DNA of 64,000 bases from Bacteroidota bacterium (GCA_027621505.1 JAQCBK010000002.1:1-64000), one strand, 5' to 3'. Numbered from the stretch's first letter, positions 43,587-51,995 are shown. Program-made: numbers and translations. Notes: generated from the sequence alone by a model not told the origin.

Positions 43587-44312
43587 CTACAGTTCCCGGA
43601 TTTTGATGTTGCGATAGCTGACACCATCACCGTGATCTTGCAATCCTATTTTTCCTGTTTTGAACTTGGCAAAATCCTTCCAATCCTTAAATTTAGAATC
43701 TGCCACCAGCGCATCCCATTCTGGGCCAGTCAGCGGAAAAGTTACGATTTCTACATCGTTGAGTTTCACACTGCCCTTGTTGGTTTTGTAATTGATAGAA
43801 ACAAAAAAATGATTCCATTCTCCCGCGGGCTTACACACCTCCTCTGAGGGCTGTACCATATCGTAAAGAGCTCCCGCTTGGTGGAAATTGGGTTTTTTAA
43901 AGGAGTCTGGGTGGCGTTCATTGTCCAATACCTGGATTTCAGGGCCTGTTTGATAAGGGGTTTTGTAATCCTCTCCTTCTCTCACCCCCCAAAAAATTCC
44001 ACTGTTTCCTCCTTCGACTATTTTCCATTCCATGGAAAGTTCAAAGTTGGTAAACTCCTTGTCAGTTACAATGTTGTTGCCTTTTCCGCTTCCGGTTCCA
44101 TCGGGCAATACCATTGCACCGTCTTCAATGATCCATGCAGCACTCATCTCGGAGCTGTTGAATTGATGCCAGCCTTTGAATGAGACTCCATCGAATAAGT
44201 CCACCCACTCTTTTTGTGCAACAGGAGCTTCGGTGGTGGTTGTTTTCTTTTTAGGGGTTTCTTTGCAGGCCACACTTAAAGAGACCAGCCCGATAAATAA
44301 TATTTTTTTCAT
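43587..44312 (-). CDS. DUF1080 lipoprotein, 3-keto-disaccharide hydrolase family
   Basis: A 241-residue secreted lipoprotein (lipobox LSVAC, Cys 16) with a single DUF1080 jelly-roll domain: LFDGVSFKGW at the start, SMEWKIVEGGNSGIFWG, and GKIGLQDHGDGVSYRNIKI at the end. Members of this family hydrolyse glycosides whose sugar has been oxidised at C3. Its neighbours (a sugar isomerase-like protein and a Gfo/Idh/MocA oxidoreductase upstream, and a divergent GMC dehydrogenase) agree with that role. The actual substrate is unknown. Confidence 0.88.
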   Translation of the reverse strand: MKKILFIGLVSLSVACKETPKKKTTTTEAPVAQKEWVDLFDGVSFKGWHQFNSSEMSAAWIIEDGAMVLPDGTGSGKGNNIVTDKEFTNFELSMEWKIVEGGNSGIFWGVREGEDYKTPYQTGPEIQVLDNERHPDSFKKPNFHQAGALYDMVQPSEEVCKPAGEWNHFFVSINYKTNKGSVKLNDVEIVTFPLTGPEWDALVADSKFKDWKDFAKFKTGKIGLQDHGDGVSYRNIKIREL

Positions 44313-44323
44313 TTACCGTGTTT

Positions 44324-45376
44324 TTAAAGATTAAGAATTTTTTTAAGATGATTTTCGTCGATTTCGGAACCAGCAAAGTCATCGAAGGTTTTTTGAGTTG
44401 CTTCAATGATGTGGGACTGAATAAAAGGCGCTCCCTCTCGTGCCCCTTGCTCCGGGCTTTTGATGCAGCATTCCCATTCCATAACAGCCCAAACGTCACA
44501 GCCGTATTCGGTCAACTTGGTAAAAATAGTTTTAAAGTCGATCTGTCCATCACCAGGAGAACGATAACGCCCTGCCCGGTCAATCCAATCACCATAGCCT
44601 CCAAAGGCTCCTTTTTTTCCAGTGGGCTTAAACTCCGAATCTTTGACGTGGAAAGATTTAATGAATTCGTGATAGTGATCGATGTATTCGATGTAATCTA
44701 ATTGTTGCAGAACAAAGTGACTCGGATCATAAAGAATATTGGCTCTTTTGTGATTTCCAGTGGCTTCCAAAAAGCGTTCAAAAGTAACCCCGTCGTGGAG
44801 GTCTTCCCCGGGATGAATTTCGTAGCAAACGTCAACGCCGTTCTCATCAAAGGTGTTGAGAATGGGCAGCCATCTGTCCGCCAATTCTTTAAATCCCATT
44901 TCTACTAATCCCTCGGGGCGTTGTGGCCAAGGATGCCAAGTGTGCCACAACAAAGCACCAGAGAAGGTCGCGTGAGCATTGAGCCCCAATCGGTTACTTG
45001 CTTTGGCCGCTTTTTTAAGGGTTTCGATGGCCCATTGTGTTCTCGCCTTGGGATTGTTTTTATAGGCATCAGGAGCAAAGTTGTCAAACATCAAGTCATA
45101 AGCTGGATGAACGGCCACCAATTGTCCCTGAAGGTGAGTGGAGAGCTCTGTGATTTCCAGGCCATAGGAATTGATTTTCCCTTTGAGTTCATCGCAATAG
45201 GTCTGACTTTCGGCCGCTTTGTCCAAATCGATCAGAAAACTTTCCCAAGTAGGAATTTGAATCCCTTTGTAACCCAAATCGGCAGCCCACTGGCACATGC
45301 CTTCAAGGGAATTAAAGGGTGCTTGTTTATCGACAAACTGCGCCAAAAAAACCGCAGGCCCTTTTATGGTTTTCAT
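44324..45376 (-). CDS. Sugar phosphate isomerase/epimerase family protein (TIM barrel)
   Basis: A 350-residue xylose-isomerase-like TIM-barrel protein from ATG 45376. Recognisable strands are GYKGIQIPTWE, GLEITELSTHLQGQLV, VCYEIHPGEDLHDG with metal-ligand Glu and His, NILYDPSHF, SFHVKDSEF and VWAVMEWEC. Homologues near Gfo/Idh/MocA enzymes act on inositols or keto sugars. Its start overlaps the upstream oxidoreductase stop by 4 bases, so the two are translationally linked. Confidence 0.87.
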   Translation of the reverse strand: MKTIKGPAVFLAQFVDKQAPFNSLEGMCQWAADLGYKGIQIPTWESFLIDLDKAAESQTYCDELKGKINSYGLEITELSTHLQGQLVAVHPAYDLMFDNFAPDAYKNNPKARTQWAIETLKKAAKASNRLGLNAHATFSGALLWHTWHPWPQRPEGLVEMGFKELADRWLPILNTFDENGVDVCYEIHPGEDLHDGVTFERFLEATGNHKRANILYDPSHFVLQQLDYIEYIDHYHEFIKSFHVKDSEFKPTGKKGAFGGYGDWIDRAGRYRSPGDGQIDFKTIFTKLTEYGCDVWAVMEWECCIKSPEQGAREGAPFIQSHIIEATQKTFDDFAGSEIDENHLKKILNL

Positions 45377-46515
45377 TGATTTTCCATGCTTACCCATACG
45401 TTTCCTTTTTTATTGGATTCAACTGTTTTTTCTATAAATAACATACCCCTAACGCCTTCATAGAGGGTTGGAAATTCTCCATTGTAAGACTTTTCCTCCC
45501 TCAGGGCCTTGGCTACGCCTTTATAGATGTTCCCCATGGCATCAAAAATTCCTTCGGGGTGTCCCGCAGGCAATTTGGTACCGTCCAGAGAAACATCCGT
45601 ATTGTAAGCGGCGTTTCCGGGTTTGATCAGTCTTCTCGGTTCGTCGTCCTTGAGGTGGTACAAGTAATTGGGATTTTCTTGTTCCCATTTCAGGGCTCCC
45701 TTTCGACCAAAAATGGCTACACTGATATTGTTTTCATCCCCTGTAGCAATCTGACTGGCGCGTAACAATCCTTTAACCTTGTTTTCCATACGGATCAAAA
45801 TCGAACCATCGATATCAAGGGGGTTGTCATCATAAAGCGTGTTGAGGTCGGATAACAATTCTTTGACCTCCATACCAGTAACATACTCTACCATATTGAA
45901 AATGTGTGTGCCGATGTCCCCAATACAGGAACTGATTCCCGCTTTTGTGGGATCCAATCGCCAAACTTTACTTCTCTTTTCTTTATCGTGGATTACGGGG
46001 TTGATCCATCCTTGATAATATTGCAAATCCACTTTGTGAATATCACCAATCACCCCTTTGGCGATCATATCTTTCATTTCTCGTACCATGGGGTAACCCG
46101 TATAGGTATAGGTCACTGCAAAAATGGCGTTGTGCTTTTTTTGGAGGGCTTGCAAATCCAGAGCCTCTTCCAGCGAGGTGGTCAAAGGCTTTTCACATAT
46201 AACATGAAACCCATTTTCCAAAAGTTTTTTGGCCATAGGATAGTGTAGGAAATTGGGGGTCAAAACAGAGACCACTTCAATCCTTTCACTTTCGGGTTTG
46301 GCAGACTCTTCCGCAACAAAAGCATCAAAATCCTTGTAAACCCTATCTGTATTTACACCGATTTGTTTCGCAAATTTTGTGTTTTGTTCGTAATCGGGAT
46401 TGAAAACCCCCCCCACGATCTCATAGCGGTCGTACATGTGGGAAGCCACGCGATGCAAAACACCGATCAGTGAATCTCCTCCGCCTCCCAATACGCCCAG
46501 TCGAATTTTACTCAT
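45373..46515 (-). CDS. Gfo/Idh/MocA family NAD(P)-dependent oxidoreductase
   Basis: A 380-residue cytosolic sugar or inositol dehydrogenase-like enzyme. The Rossmann domain opens IRLGVLGGGGDSLIG (4-18), and the CEKPLT motif supplies the conserved lysine near residue 109. The alpha/beta substrate domain includes CIGDIGTHIFN with the catalytic-type His. No signal peptide is present. It heads the reverse run of seven genes. The upstream 229-base gap is shared with the divergent GMC dehydrogenase. Confidence 0.9.
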   Translation of the reverse strand: MSKIRLGVLGGGGDSLIGVLHRVASHMYDRYEIVGGVFNPDYEQNTKFAKQIGVNTDRVYKDFDAFVAEESAKPESERIEVVSVLTPNFLHYPMAKKLLENGFHVICEKPLTTSLEEALDLQALQKKHNAIFAVTYTYTGYPMVREMKDMIAKGVIGDIHKVDLQYYQGWINPVIHDKEKRSKVWRLDPTKAGISSCIGDIGTHIFNMVEYVTGMEVKELLSDLNTLYDDNPLDIDGSILIRMENKVKGLLRASQIATGDENNISVAIFGRKGALKWEQENPNYLYHLKDDEPRRLIKPGNAAYNTDVSLDGTKLPAGHPEGIFDAMGNIYKGVAKALREEKSYNGEFPTLYEGVRGMLFIEKTVESNKKGNVWVSMENQ

Positions 46516-46678
46516 TTGTTTTTTTTTACTGTTTGAGTAAAAATAGGATTAATTTTTCAAAAGTAAAATGGAAAACAATTACAATAAACATCCCTAAATC
46601 AAAAACATAATGCAGACAATGAATCCAAAAAGGGTTTCATAATTCATGATCTATTTTAAATAAATAATTCATTTTTTT

Positions 46679-46709
46679 TTGTCGATTGTGCCCCAAAAAG
46701 ATATTTTTA
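46679..46709 (+). promoter_or_regulatory. Probable promoter of the GMC dehydrogenase operon
   Basis: TTG (46679-46681), 20 bases, then TATTTTTA (46702-46709), which differs from TAnnTTTG only in the last base. The start codon is 35 bases downstream. The rest of the 46516-46744 gap is AT-rich with no other feature that I can support. Confidence 0.5.
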
Positions 46710-46744
46710 CAAAAAGAATAGAATTTTAATCTCAAATAAAATAT

Positions 46745-48436
46745 ATGATTGATAGTTACGATGCTATTGTTGTAGGCACAGGAATTAGTGGTGGATGGGC
46801 CGCCAAGGAATTATGTGAAAAGGGACTCAAGACCTTGGTTTTGGAAAGAGGCCCCATGGTGCAACACCCAGTGGACTACAAAACCGCTAATATGGACAAA
46901 TGGGATTTTAAAGGGGGAGACAAGATCACCCAAGAAATCAGAAAACGTCAGCCAAAGCAGAGCCGAACCAATTATGTAAATACAGAATCCACCACTCATT
47001 TTTTTGTGGACGATAACAAACACCCCTACAACGAAAACAAGCCTTTTGATTGGATCCGTGGCTATCATGTTGGAGGACGTTCCTTGTTATGGGGAAGGCA
47101 AAGTTACCGCATGAGTGACTTAGATTTTGAAGCCAATGCCAAAGACGGCATAGCAGTGGACTGGCCCATTCGTTATAAAGACCTTGCACCTTGGTACAGC
47201 TATGTGGAAAAATACATTGGCATTAGCGGAGAAAAATTAGGATTGCCCCATTTGCCCGATAGCGAGTTTCTTAAACCTATGGAACTGAATTGTGCAGAAG
47301 ATGAATTAAAAAATGCAGTTGCCAAAAAATTCACCGACAGGCTTGTTACTATTGGTAGGGTAGCACATATTACAGAAGGCACCAAACCCGGTTTGGGACG
47401 TAACAGTTGTCAGTACAGAAACCGCTGTCGCAGAGGATGCCCCTTTGGAGCCTACTTTAGCAGTAACTCCTCCACTTTACCCGCCGCAGAAGCAACGGGA
47501 AACATGACCCTTAGAACCAACGCTCTAGTCAATGAAGTGATTTATGATGCCGATAGCAAAAAAGCAACAGGGGTGAGGATGATCGATGCCCAAACCAAAG
47601 AGGTATTTGAGTTCAAGGCCAAAGTCATTTTTCTTTGTGCTTCAACAGTCGCCTCTACCTCTATTTTGATGCAATCTACCTCTGATCGTTTTCCCAATGG
47701 AATGGGGAATGACTCAGGTGAATTGGGACACAACTTGATGGATCATCACTTTAGATTAGGCGCCAATGCCTGCGTAGAGGGATTCGAGGATAAATATTAC
47801 ACGGGTAGAAGACCCAACGGAATTTACATCCCCCGTTTCAGAAATATCGGTGGAGCCACCAATCGCAAAGACTTCATCAGAGGATATGGATACCAAGGAG
47901 GAGCGAGCCGCGGTGATTGGACTCAGATCGTCAGTGAAATGGGCTATGGAGCAGGACTAAAAGAGGCTGTGATGCAACCTGGTGGATGGCAAATTGGCAT
48001 CAACGGATTCGGAGAGACCCTCCCTTATCACGACAATAAAATGTATCTTGATTACGATAAAAAAGACGAATGGGGACTCCCTACAGTCACTTTTGATGCC
48101 GACATTAAAGAGAACGAAAAAATCATGAGAAAAGACATCATGAACCAAGCTGCGGAAATGTTTGATGCAGCCGGTTTCAAAAACATACAAACCTTCGATA
48201 AGGGGTATTCTATGGGGCTGGGAATTCATGAAATGGGGACGGCCAGAATGGGCCGAGATCCCAAAACTTCTGTGCTGAACAAGTACAACCAACTCCACGC
48301 CGTATCCAATGTATATGTCACCGACGGTTCTGGTATGACCTCTGCAGGGAATACCAACCCATCCTTGACCTATATGGCCCTTACAGCCAGAGCCGTGGAT
48401 CATGCCGTCAAAGAACTAAAAAAAATGAATCTATAA
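46745..48436 (+). CDS. GMC family FAD-dependent sugar dehydrogenase, large subunit
   Basis: A 563-residue oxidoreductase. The FAD site is YDAIVVGTGISGGWAAKEL (5-23); the C-terminal catalytic region has GLGIHEMGTARMG and TNPSLTYMALTARAV. A cysteine cluster C-x5-C-x3-C (222, 228, 232) within the RCRRGCPFG region resembles the Fe-S site of FAD-dependent glucose and fructose dehydrogenase complexes. There is no signal peptide. Export would depend on the small subunit downstream, which has a twin-arginine start. It probably oxidises a sugar or glycoside, possibly at C3. Confidence 0.9.
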   Translation: MIDSYDAIVVGTGISGGWAAKELCEKGLKTLVLERGPMVQHPVDYKTANMDKWDFKGGDKITQEIRKRQPKQSRTNYVNTESTTHFFVDDNKHPYNENKPFDWIRGYHVGGRSLLWGRQSYRMSDLDFEANAKDGIAVDWPIRYKDLAPWYSYVEKYIGISGEKLGLPHLPDSEFLKPMELNCAEDELKNAVAKKFTDRLVTIGRVAHITEGTKPGLGRNSCQYRNRCRRGCPFGAYFSSNSSTLPAAEATGNMTLRTNALVNEVIYDADSKKATGVRMIDAQTKEVFEFKAKVIFLCASTVASTSILMQSTSDRFPNGMGNDSGELGHNLMDHHFRLGANACVEGFEDKYYTGRRPNGIYIPRFRNIGGATNRKDFIRGYGYQGGASRGDWTQIVSEMGYGAGLKEAVMQPGGWQIGINGFGETLPYHDNKMYLDYDKKDEWGLPTVTFDADIKENEKIMRKDIMNQAAEMFDAAGFKNIQTFDKGYSMGLGIHEMGTARMGRDPKTSVLNKYNQLHAVSNVYVTDGSGMTSAGNTNPSLTYMALTARAVDHAVKELKKMNL

Positions 48437-48447
48437 ACGAACCAACT

Positions 48448-49044
48448 ATGGACAGAAGAAAAGCGTTAAGAACAATAGGTTTTGGAACCACGGCCATTAC
48501 CGTTACCCCCACGGTAGTCGGTATGCTTCAAGCTTGCCAAAGTCAAACCAACACTTTTACACCGATTCATTTTTCAAAAGAGAATTTTTCGGTTCTATCT
48601 CAATTGATGGATCTTATCATTCCGGAAACAGACATTCCTGGGGCCATTGATTTAAAATTACCAGAATTTTTGGATGGCTTTATTGATGTCGTTATGAATG
48701 AGAAAGCAAAGCAAAAGGTCACCGAAGGTTTGGATCAGTTCATCGCAGTTTCGCTCAAGGATACTGGCAAAAGCAGTGCCGCTAGGCTCGATCGTTCCGA
48801 CTTGGATGCTCAATTGGCCAAGTACCTAAAAGCAGATCAGCAGCAACAAAATTCGGCGCAAGACGACAAAGCGTATCAAAGCGCCTCTGCTTTTGCAAAT
48901 CAACTGCGGAGTATGACCATCAACGCCTTTAAAACCAATGAGTACATCGGTGAAAATGTAATGGCCTACGCTCCCATTCCAGGAGAGCAAAAAGGATGTG
49001 TCGATTTGATGGAAGCTACTGGGGGAAAAGCTTGGTCGCTATAG
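48448..49044 (+). CDS. Gluconate 2-dehydrogenase subunit 3 family protein (small subunit)
   Basis: A 198-residue small subunit and probable export chaperone of the GMC dehydrogenase, 11 bases downstream of it. The N terminus MDRRKALRTIGFG has twin arginines and a following hydrophobic stretch with LQACQ, so a Tat signal with a possible lipobox. The body carries the family's LSQLMDLIIPETDIPGA and ends ENVMAYAPIPGEQKGC. The partner complex would sit on the periplasmic face. The last 6 bases overlap the convergent cytochrome gene. Confidence 0.88.
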   Translation: MDRRKALRTIGFGTTAITVTPTVVGMLQACQSQTNTFTPIHFSKENFSVLSQLMDLIIPETDIPGAIDLKLPEFLDGFIDVVMNEKAKQKVTEGLDQFIAVSLKDTGKSSAARLDRSDLDAQLAKYLKADQQQQNSAQDDKAYQSASAFANQLRSMTINAFKTNEYIGENVMAYAPIPGEQKGCVDLMEATGGKAWSL

Positions 49045-49521
49045 TGTCCTGAAATATTCTGCCAGGGCGCGGGCTTCCTCTTCCTTTAGATTTTGGTTGA
49101 GCATCATCACATTGTTGTATTCCTTAAGCAATGCGATGGCAGTCTCGTCCTTCTGTAACATCTCCGTAGGGTTGAGGATCATGTTCATCACCCAAGCCGG
49201 ATTTCTGCGTTCATAAATCCCCTGCATGGCTGGCCCGATCAATTTCCGATTGGCCATATGGCAAGCCGTACATTTTTGGGTAAAAATCGCCGACCCTTTC
49301 TCGGCCAATTCTGAGTCGACAGCAGCCTCAAAAACCATTGATTTTATGGGTCCAATCCCTATACTTTCTGTATTGACAGCTGTCTTTTCAATCTGCTTTT
49401 TTTCAACCTTTTCTTCCGTGGGAGTCCGCTTGTACTCAAAAGATTTTTTCTTTTCTTCTTTTTTGGGGCCGCAGGCGGTCAGCAAAGCCAAAACAAATAA
49501 GAGTGTTATGGGTTTTTTCAT
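49039..49521 (-). CDS. Cytochrome c lipoprotein
   Basis: A 160-residue periplasmic electron carrier. The lipobox is LLTACG (Cys 17), followed by a charged linker. One class I haem domain follows with CTACH (84-88), LIGPAMQGI, and a distal methionine likely at 139-140 before the final EEEARALAEYFRTL helix. Its convergent position against the dehydrogenase small subunit makes it a good candidate electron acceptor for that enzyme, although it is on the opposite strand and must be controlled separately. Confidence 0.9.
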   Translation of the reverse strand: MKKPITLLFVLALLTACGPKKEEKKKSFEYKRTPTEEKVEKKQIEKTAVNTESIGIGPIKSMVFEAAVDSELAEKGSAIFTQKCTACHMANRKLIGPAMQGIYERRNPAWVMNMILNPTEMLQKDETAIALLKEYNNVMMLNQNLKEEEARALAEYFRTL

Positions 49522-49596
49522 GAAGGGGTTTTTTGATAACTGCTTACGAAAATACTAAAGAATGAAGAATTTGCCTTAACGGCCATTCAATTTTTT

Positions 49597-50505
49597 TTAC
49601 TCTGGATGGGGTAGGGCCACTTTTGTGGATTTTTTGGAAACCAAATAAACCCCCCACATGATCAGCAAACAAGCAAAAAACTTGACCCCGTCCAGCACAT
49701 CATTTCCTGTATAGACTGCATATCCAATGGCAATCACGGGTTGTGCGTAGGCAAAGGCCCCTACTGTGGAAGCTTGTAAATTCCTCAGGGCATACAAGTT
49801 CAGCAAGTAAGTGGAAAAGGTCGTACCCAAAACCACATAGGCAATCCGCCAAAACGCATCGAAGGGTAGGGTCGCCCAGGCGATCTCACTGAATTCCTCC
49901 AACGTGATCGGAAATGTGAGGACAAAACCTATCAAAAACAACCACTTCATCAGCGTAACCGTTTGATATTTTTCCGACAAAGGCTTGATCACGATCATAA
50001 AAGCAGAAAAGAAAACAGAATTTACCATAAACAAAATATTACCCACAAGAACATTGGGGGCATTAGCCGTATTTTCGATGCCATAGAGCACCAACATAAT
50101 CGCACCAGCAAAACCTAAGGTAATCCCCAAAAACTTTCGTAAGCCGATTTTTTCTCTCAAAAACAAATAAGAAAGCAAAAGAATAAGGATGGGGTTGGTG
50201 GTAGCAAAAATTCCACTGTTGACTGGCGTGGAAAGTTCCAGTCCTTTAAAAAAAGTAAGCATGTTGATGCACATTCCCATCAAGGCAGCCAAAAACAATC
50301 TTAGGTAATCACCGCGATCGATTTTTTCTTGGGGGAGGAACAAACTGACCAGCCAAAAAAGCAGTGCCGCTCCAGCGGTGCGGATAAAAATAAAACCAAA
50401 TGCCCCCACATAAACCGGCATCACCACCTTGGCTATGGTATGGTTGAGACCATAAATCATGGTGGCTCCAGTAGCCGCCAAAAGCGCCCAATTCCTAGTG
50501 TTCAT
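49597..50505 (-). CDS. EamA/DMT family transporter
   Basis: A 302-residue inner-membrane protein with ten predicted helices in two EamA repeats. Marks are TMIYGLNHTIAKVVMP in the first helix and FRIAYVVLGTTFSTYLLNLYAL in the second repeat. Family members export small metabolites or amino acids; the substrate is unknown. I place the start at MNTRNWALL (50505); a second ATG at 50526 is possible. Either overlaps the end of the ArsC-like gene. Confidence 0.87.
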   Translation of the reverse strand: MNTRNWALLAATGATMIYGLNHTIAKVVMPVYVGAFGFIFIRTAGAALLFWLVSLFLPQEKIDRGDYLRLFLAALMGMCINMLTFFKGLELSTPVNSGIFATTNPILILLLSYLFLREKIGLRKFLGITLGFAGAIMLVLYGIENTANAPNVLVGNILFMVNSVFFSAFMIVIKPLSEKYQTVTLMKWLFLIGFVLTFPITLEEFSEIAWATLPFDAFWRIAYVVLGTTFSTYLLNLYALRNLQASTVGAFAYAQPVIAIGYAVYTGNDVLDGVKFFACLLIMWGVYLVSKKSTKVALPHPE

Positions 50506-50851
50506 CCAAGCATTTTTTGGCATCATTCACTGTAGATTTGCTGTTGCCTACAAAGACTTGTGATTTGTAGAGCAAAACCGGACGTTTCAGAAAAGTATAG
50601 TGATCCAAAAGCAAGGCTTTAGCATCCTCTTCAGTCAATGCTTTGGGATCAATTCCCCTTGTTTTAAACAATTGAGCACGCTTGTTGATCAGGGACTCAT
50701 AGCTACCAGTGGCCGTAAACAAAACCGACAACTGTTCCTCTGTCAGCGGGTCTTTTTTGATATCGATCAAGGCCACCTCCTCCGAAAGGTCTAGGGTTTC
50801 CAAAATCCTTTTGCAGGTCGAACAACTGCTCAAATAAAGAAAAGCGTCCAT
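50495..50851 (-). CDS. ArsC/Spx-like thioredoxin-fold protein
   Basis: A 118-residue ArsC-family protein from ATG 50851. The N-terminal active-site segment is LSSCSTCKRILETL, with cysteines at about 9 and 12. The C-terminal LKRPVLLYKSQVFVG contains the family's cis-proline. The CxxC-type spacing is closer to YffB/Spx-like members than to a proven arsenate reductase, and there are no other arsenic genes. Role uncertain: a general thiol reductase is equally likely. Overlap with the transporter gene by 11 bases suggests a shared transcript. Confidence 0.8.
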   Translation of the reverse strand: MDAFLYLSSCSTCKRILETLDLSEEVALIDIKKDPLTEEQLSVLFTATGSYESLINKRAQLFKTRGIDPKALTEEDAKALLLDHYTFLKRPVLLYKSQVFVGNSKSTVNDAKKCLDEH

Positions 50852-50972
50852 AATCAACAATATCCAATGCAAAGAAATATCATTTATGTCGATAAATAAA
50901 GCCTTTTAATCTGGCATTTATACTAATTTTTTTTAATTACTTTTACGGTAGTTTAAAGCCCCAAATCTAACT

Positions 50973-51086
50973 ATGAGACTTCACCGTTTCAACACCTTGC
51001 TTTTTTATTTGCTTAATAGCCTTCTGTATACATCAGTTAAGCTACTCCCAGCCCTAGTTCAATATGTTTCACTTCCTAGTCAATGA
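50973..51086 (+). CDS. Possible 37-residue leader ORF
   Basis: A short frame beginning MRLHRFNTLLFYLL and ending in LPSQ. It has a hydrophobic middle and terminates in TGA inside an ATGA overlap with an ATG at 51083. That ATG is in frame with the chimeric gene, whose likelier start is 51107. The overlap could couple translation. Without conservation data it may be chance. Confidence 0.25.
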   Translation: MRLHRFNTLLFYLLNSLLYTSVKLLPALVQYVSLPSQ

Positions 51087-51106
51087 AGACAAACCTCCCC
51101 AAAGAA

Positions 51107-51847
51107 ATGAAAAAAATTTTGCCCCTGATTTTCTTTTTATTGACCATTTCGGTGGTTTCGGCCCAGGTCAAAATAGGAGATGCTCCTAAAAAAATAAATC
51201 CCAATGCTCTTTTGGAATTGGAAAGCCAAAATAAGGGCATGTTGATCCCTCGCATGACCACCGCACAAAGGGATCGTGCTTTTACCCTAGACGTCCCCAA
51301 CGGCTTGATGATTTTTAACACCGATGAAAAAGCAGTTCAAGTCTGGTTGTCTGATAGTGCCCAATGGCAAAGCCTGATTGTTCCTGAAGATAAACCCCAG
51401 CAAATCTCATTGGAAAACCACATACTGAGACTATCCGATGGTGGTACTGTTGACCTCAGCCCCTACATTGACACTGATACGGATACCGACACCGATGACC
51501 AGCAAGTGCCTGGTATAGTAACTTCTTATGGAAGCACCTTAGCCGAACTAAAAGTAAACGTTCAGCAGGCCTATACGGATTATTATGATTTGGCGGTAGA
51601 ATTAAAAGAAGATTATGCCACCAAATTAGAGGCAACTCCAAAATTTACATATCTATTGAATCTGAAAAATATTTTTGAGTTGCTGCCGGAAGTAAAAATT
51701 TCGAATATTGCCGAAAAAGCAAATATCAATCCCTCATTGTTGCGACAGTATAAAACTGGCAAAGCAGAGGCATCTGAGGAACAGGCCAAAAAGGTATTAA
51801 AGGCCATACACCAATTAGGCGAAGAACTTTTGTCTGTTTCTTTTTAA
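51107..51847 (+). CDS. Exported tail-fibre-like N terminus fused to a HicB-antitoxin-like C terminus
   Basis: A 246-residue chimera of unknown function. Residues 1-20 are a Sec signal peptide ending VVSAQ. Residues 21-132 follow the Bacteroidota surface/tail-fibre pattern, NPNALLELESQNKGMLIPRM then a GLMIFNTD strand and ILRLSDGGTVDLSPYI, and end in a run of Asp-Thr repeats (122-131). Residues about 138-246 read as the later two thirds of a HicB-type antitoxin: GSTLAELKVNVQQAYTDYY, then a helix-turn-helix in ISNIAEKANINPSLLRQY, then EEQAKKVLKAIHQLGEEL. A DNA-binding-type domain behind a secretion signal is odd. No HicA toxin is adjacent. Confidence 0.7.
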   Translation: MKKILPLIFFLLTISVVSAQVKIGDAPKKINPNALLELESQNKGMLIPRMTTAQRDRAFTLDVPNGLMIFNTDEKAVQVWLSDSAQWQSLIVPEDKPQQISLENHILRLSDGGTVDLSPYIDTDTDTDTDDQQVPGIVTSYGSTLAELKVNVQQAYTDYYDLAVELKEDYATKLEATPKFTYLLNLKNIFELLPEVKISNIAEKANINPSLLRQYKTGKAEASEEQAKKVLKAIHQLGEELLSVSF

Positions 51848-51873
51848 GTAGCACCCATTATTTAAAAACCACT

Positions 51874-51936
51874 GGCACCTGACCGCTGTCGTGCCTCTTG
51901 TTGGCGCAAGCACCTGTGCTTGTCTCCTAACAGCAC
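51874..51936 (+). other. GC-rich structured intergenic element
   Basis: An imperfect hairpin covers 51891-51936: GTGC/GCAC at the base, TGTTGG (51899-51904) with CTAACA (51927-51932), and CAAGCA/TGCTTG (51907-51912 with 51917-51922) around loop CCTG. The basal GTGC can instead pair with GGCAC at 51874-51878. It has no T-run and is richer in G+C than its surroundings. Function is unknown. Confidence 0.35.
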
Positions 51937-51966
51937 GCCAGGGGTCTACCTTTCTCCAAAATCCCA

Positions 51967-51974
51967 TACCTTTG
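51967..51974 (+). promoter_or_regulatory. -7 box of the cystathionine synthase/lyase-lpxH-hflX operon
   Basis: TACCTTTG is a full match to TAnnTTTG, 21 bases before the ATG at 51996. No TTG is found at the normal distance. Confidence 0.5.
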
Positions 51975-51995
51975 CAGAAATTAAAATCGACTGCA

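Noticed and set aside
50495..50851. Arsenate resistance locus
   Set aside because: The ArsC-family gene has no arsR, arsB or acr3 neighbour and its cysteine spacing is not diagnostic of arsenate reduction.
51899..51932. Hairpin flanked by GTT and AAC considered as an integron attC site
   Set aside because: The order of GTT and AAC is reversed relative to attC core sites, and no integrase or cassette array is nearby.
51891..51995. Upstream in-frame extension of the cystathionine synthase/lyase gene
   Set aside because: The added codons read through the structured element and the predicted promoter; homologues begin at the MPKQLRF position.
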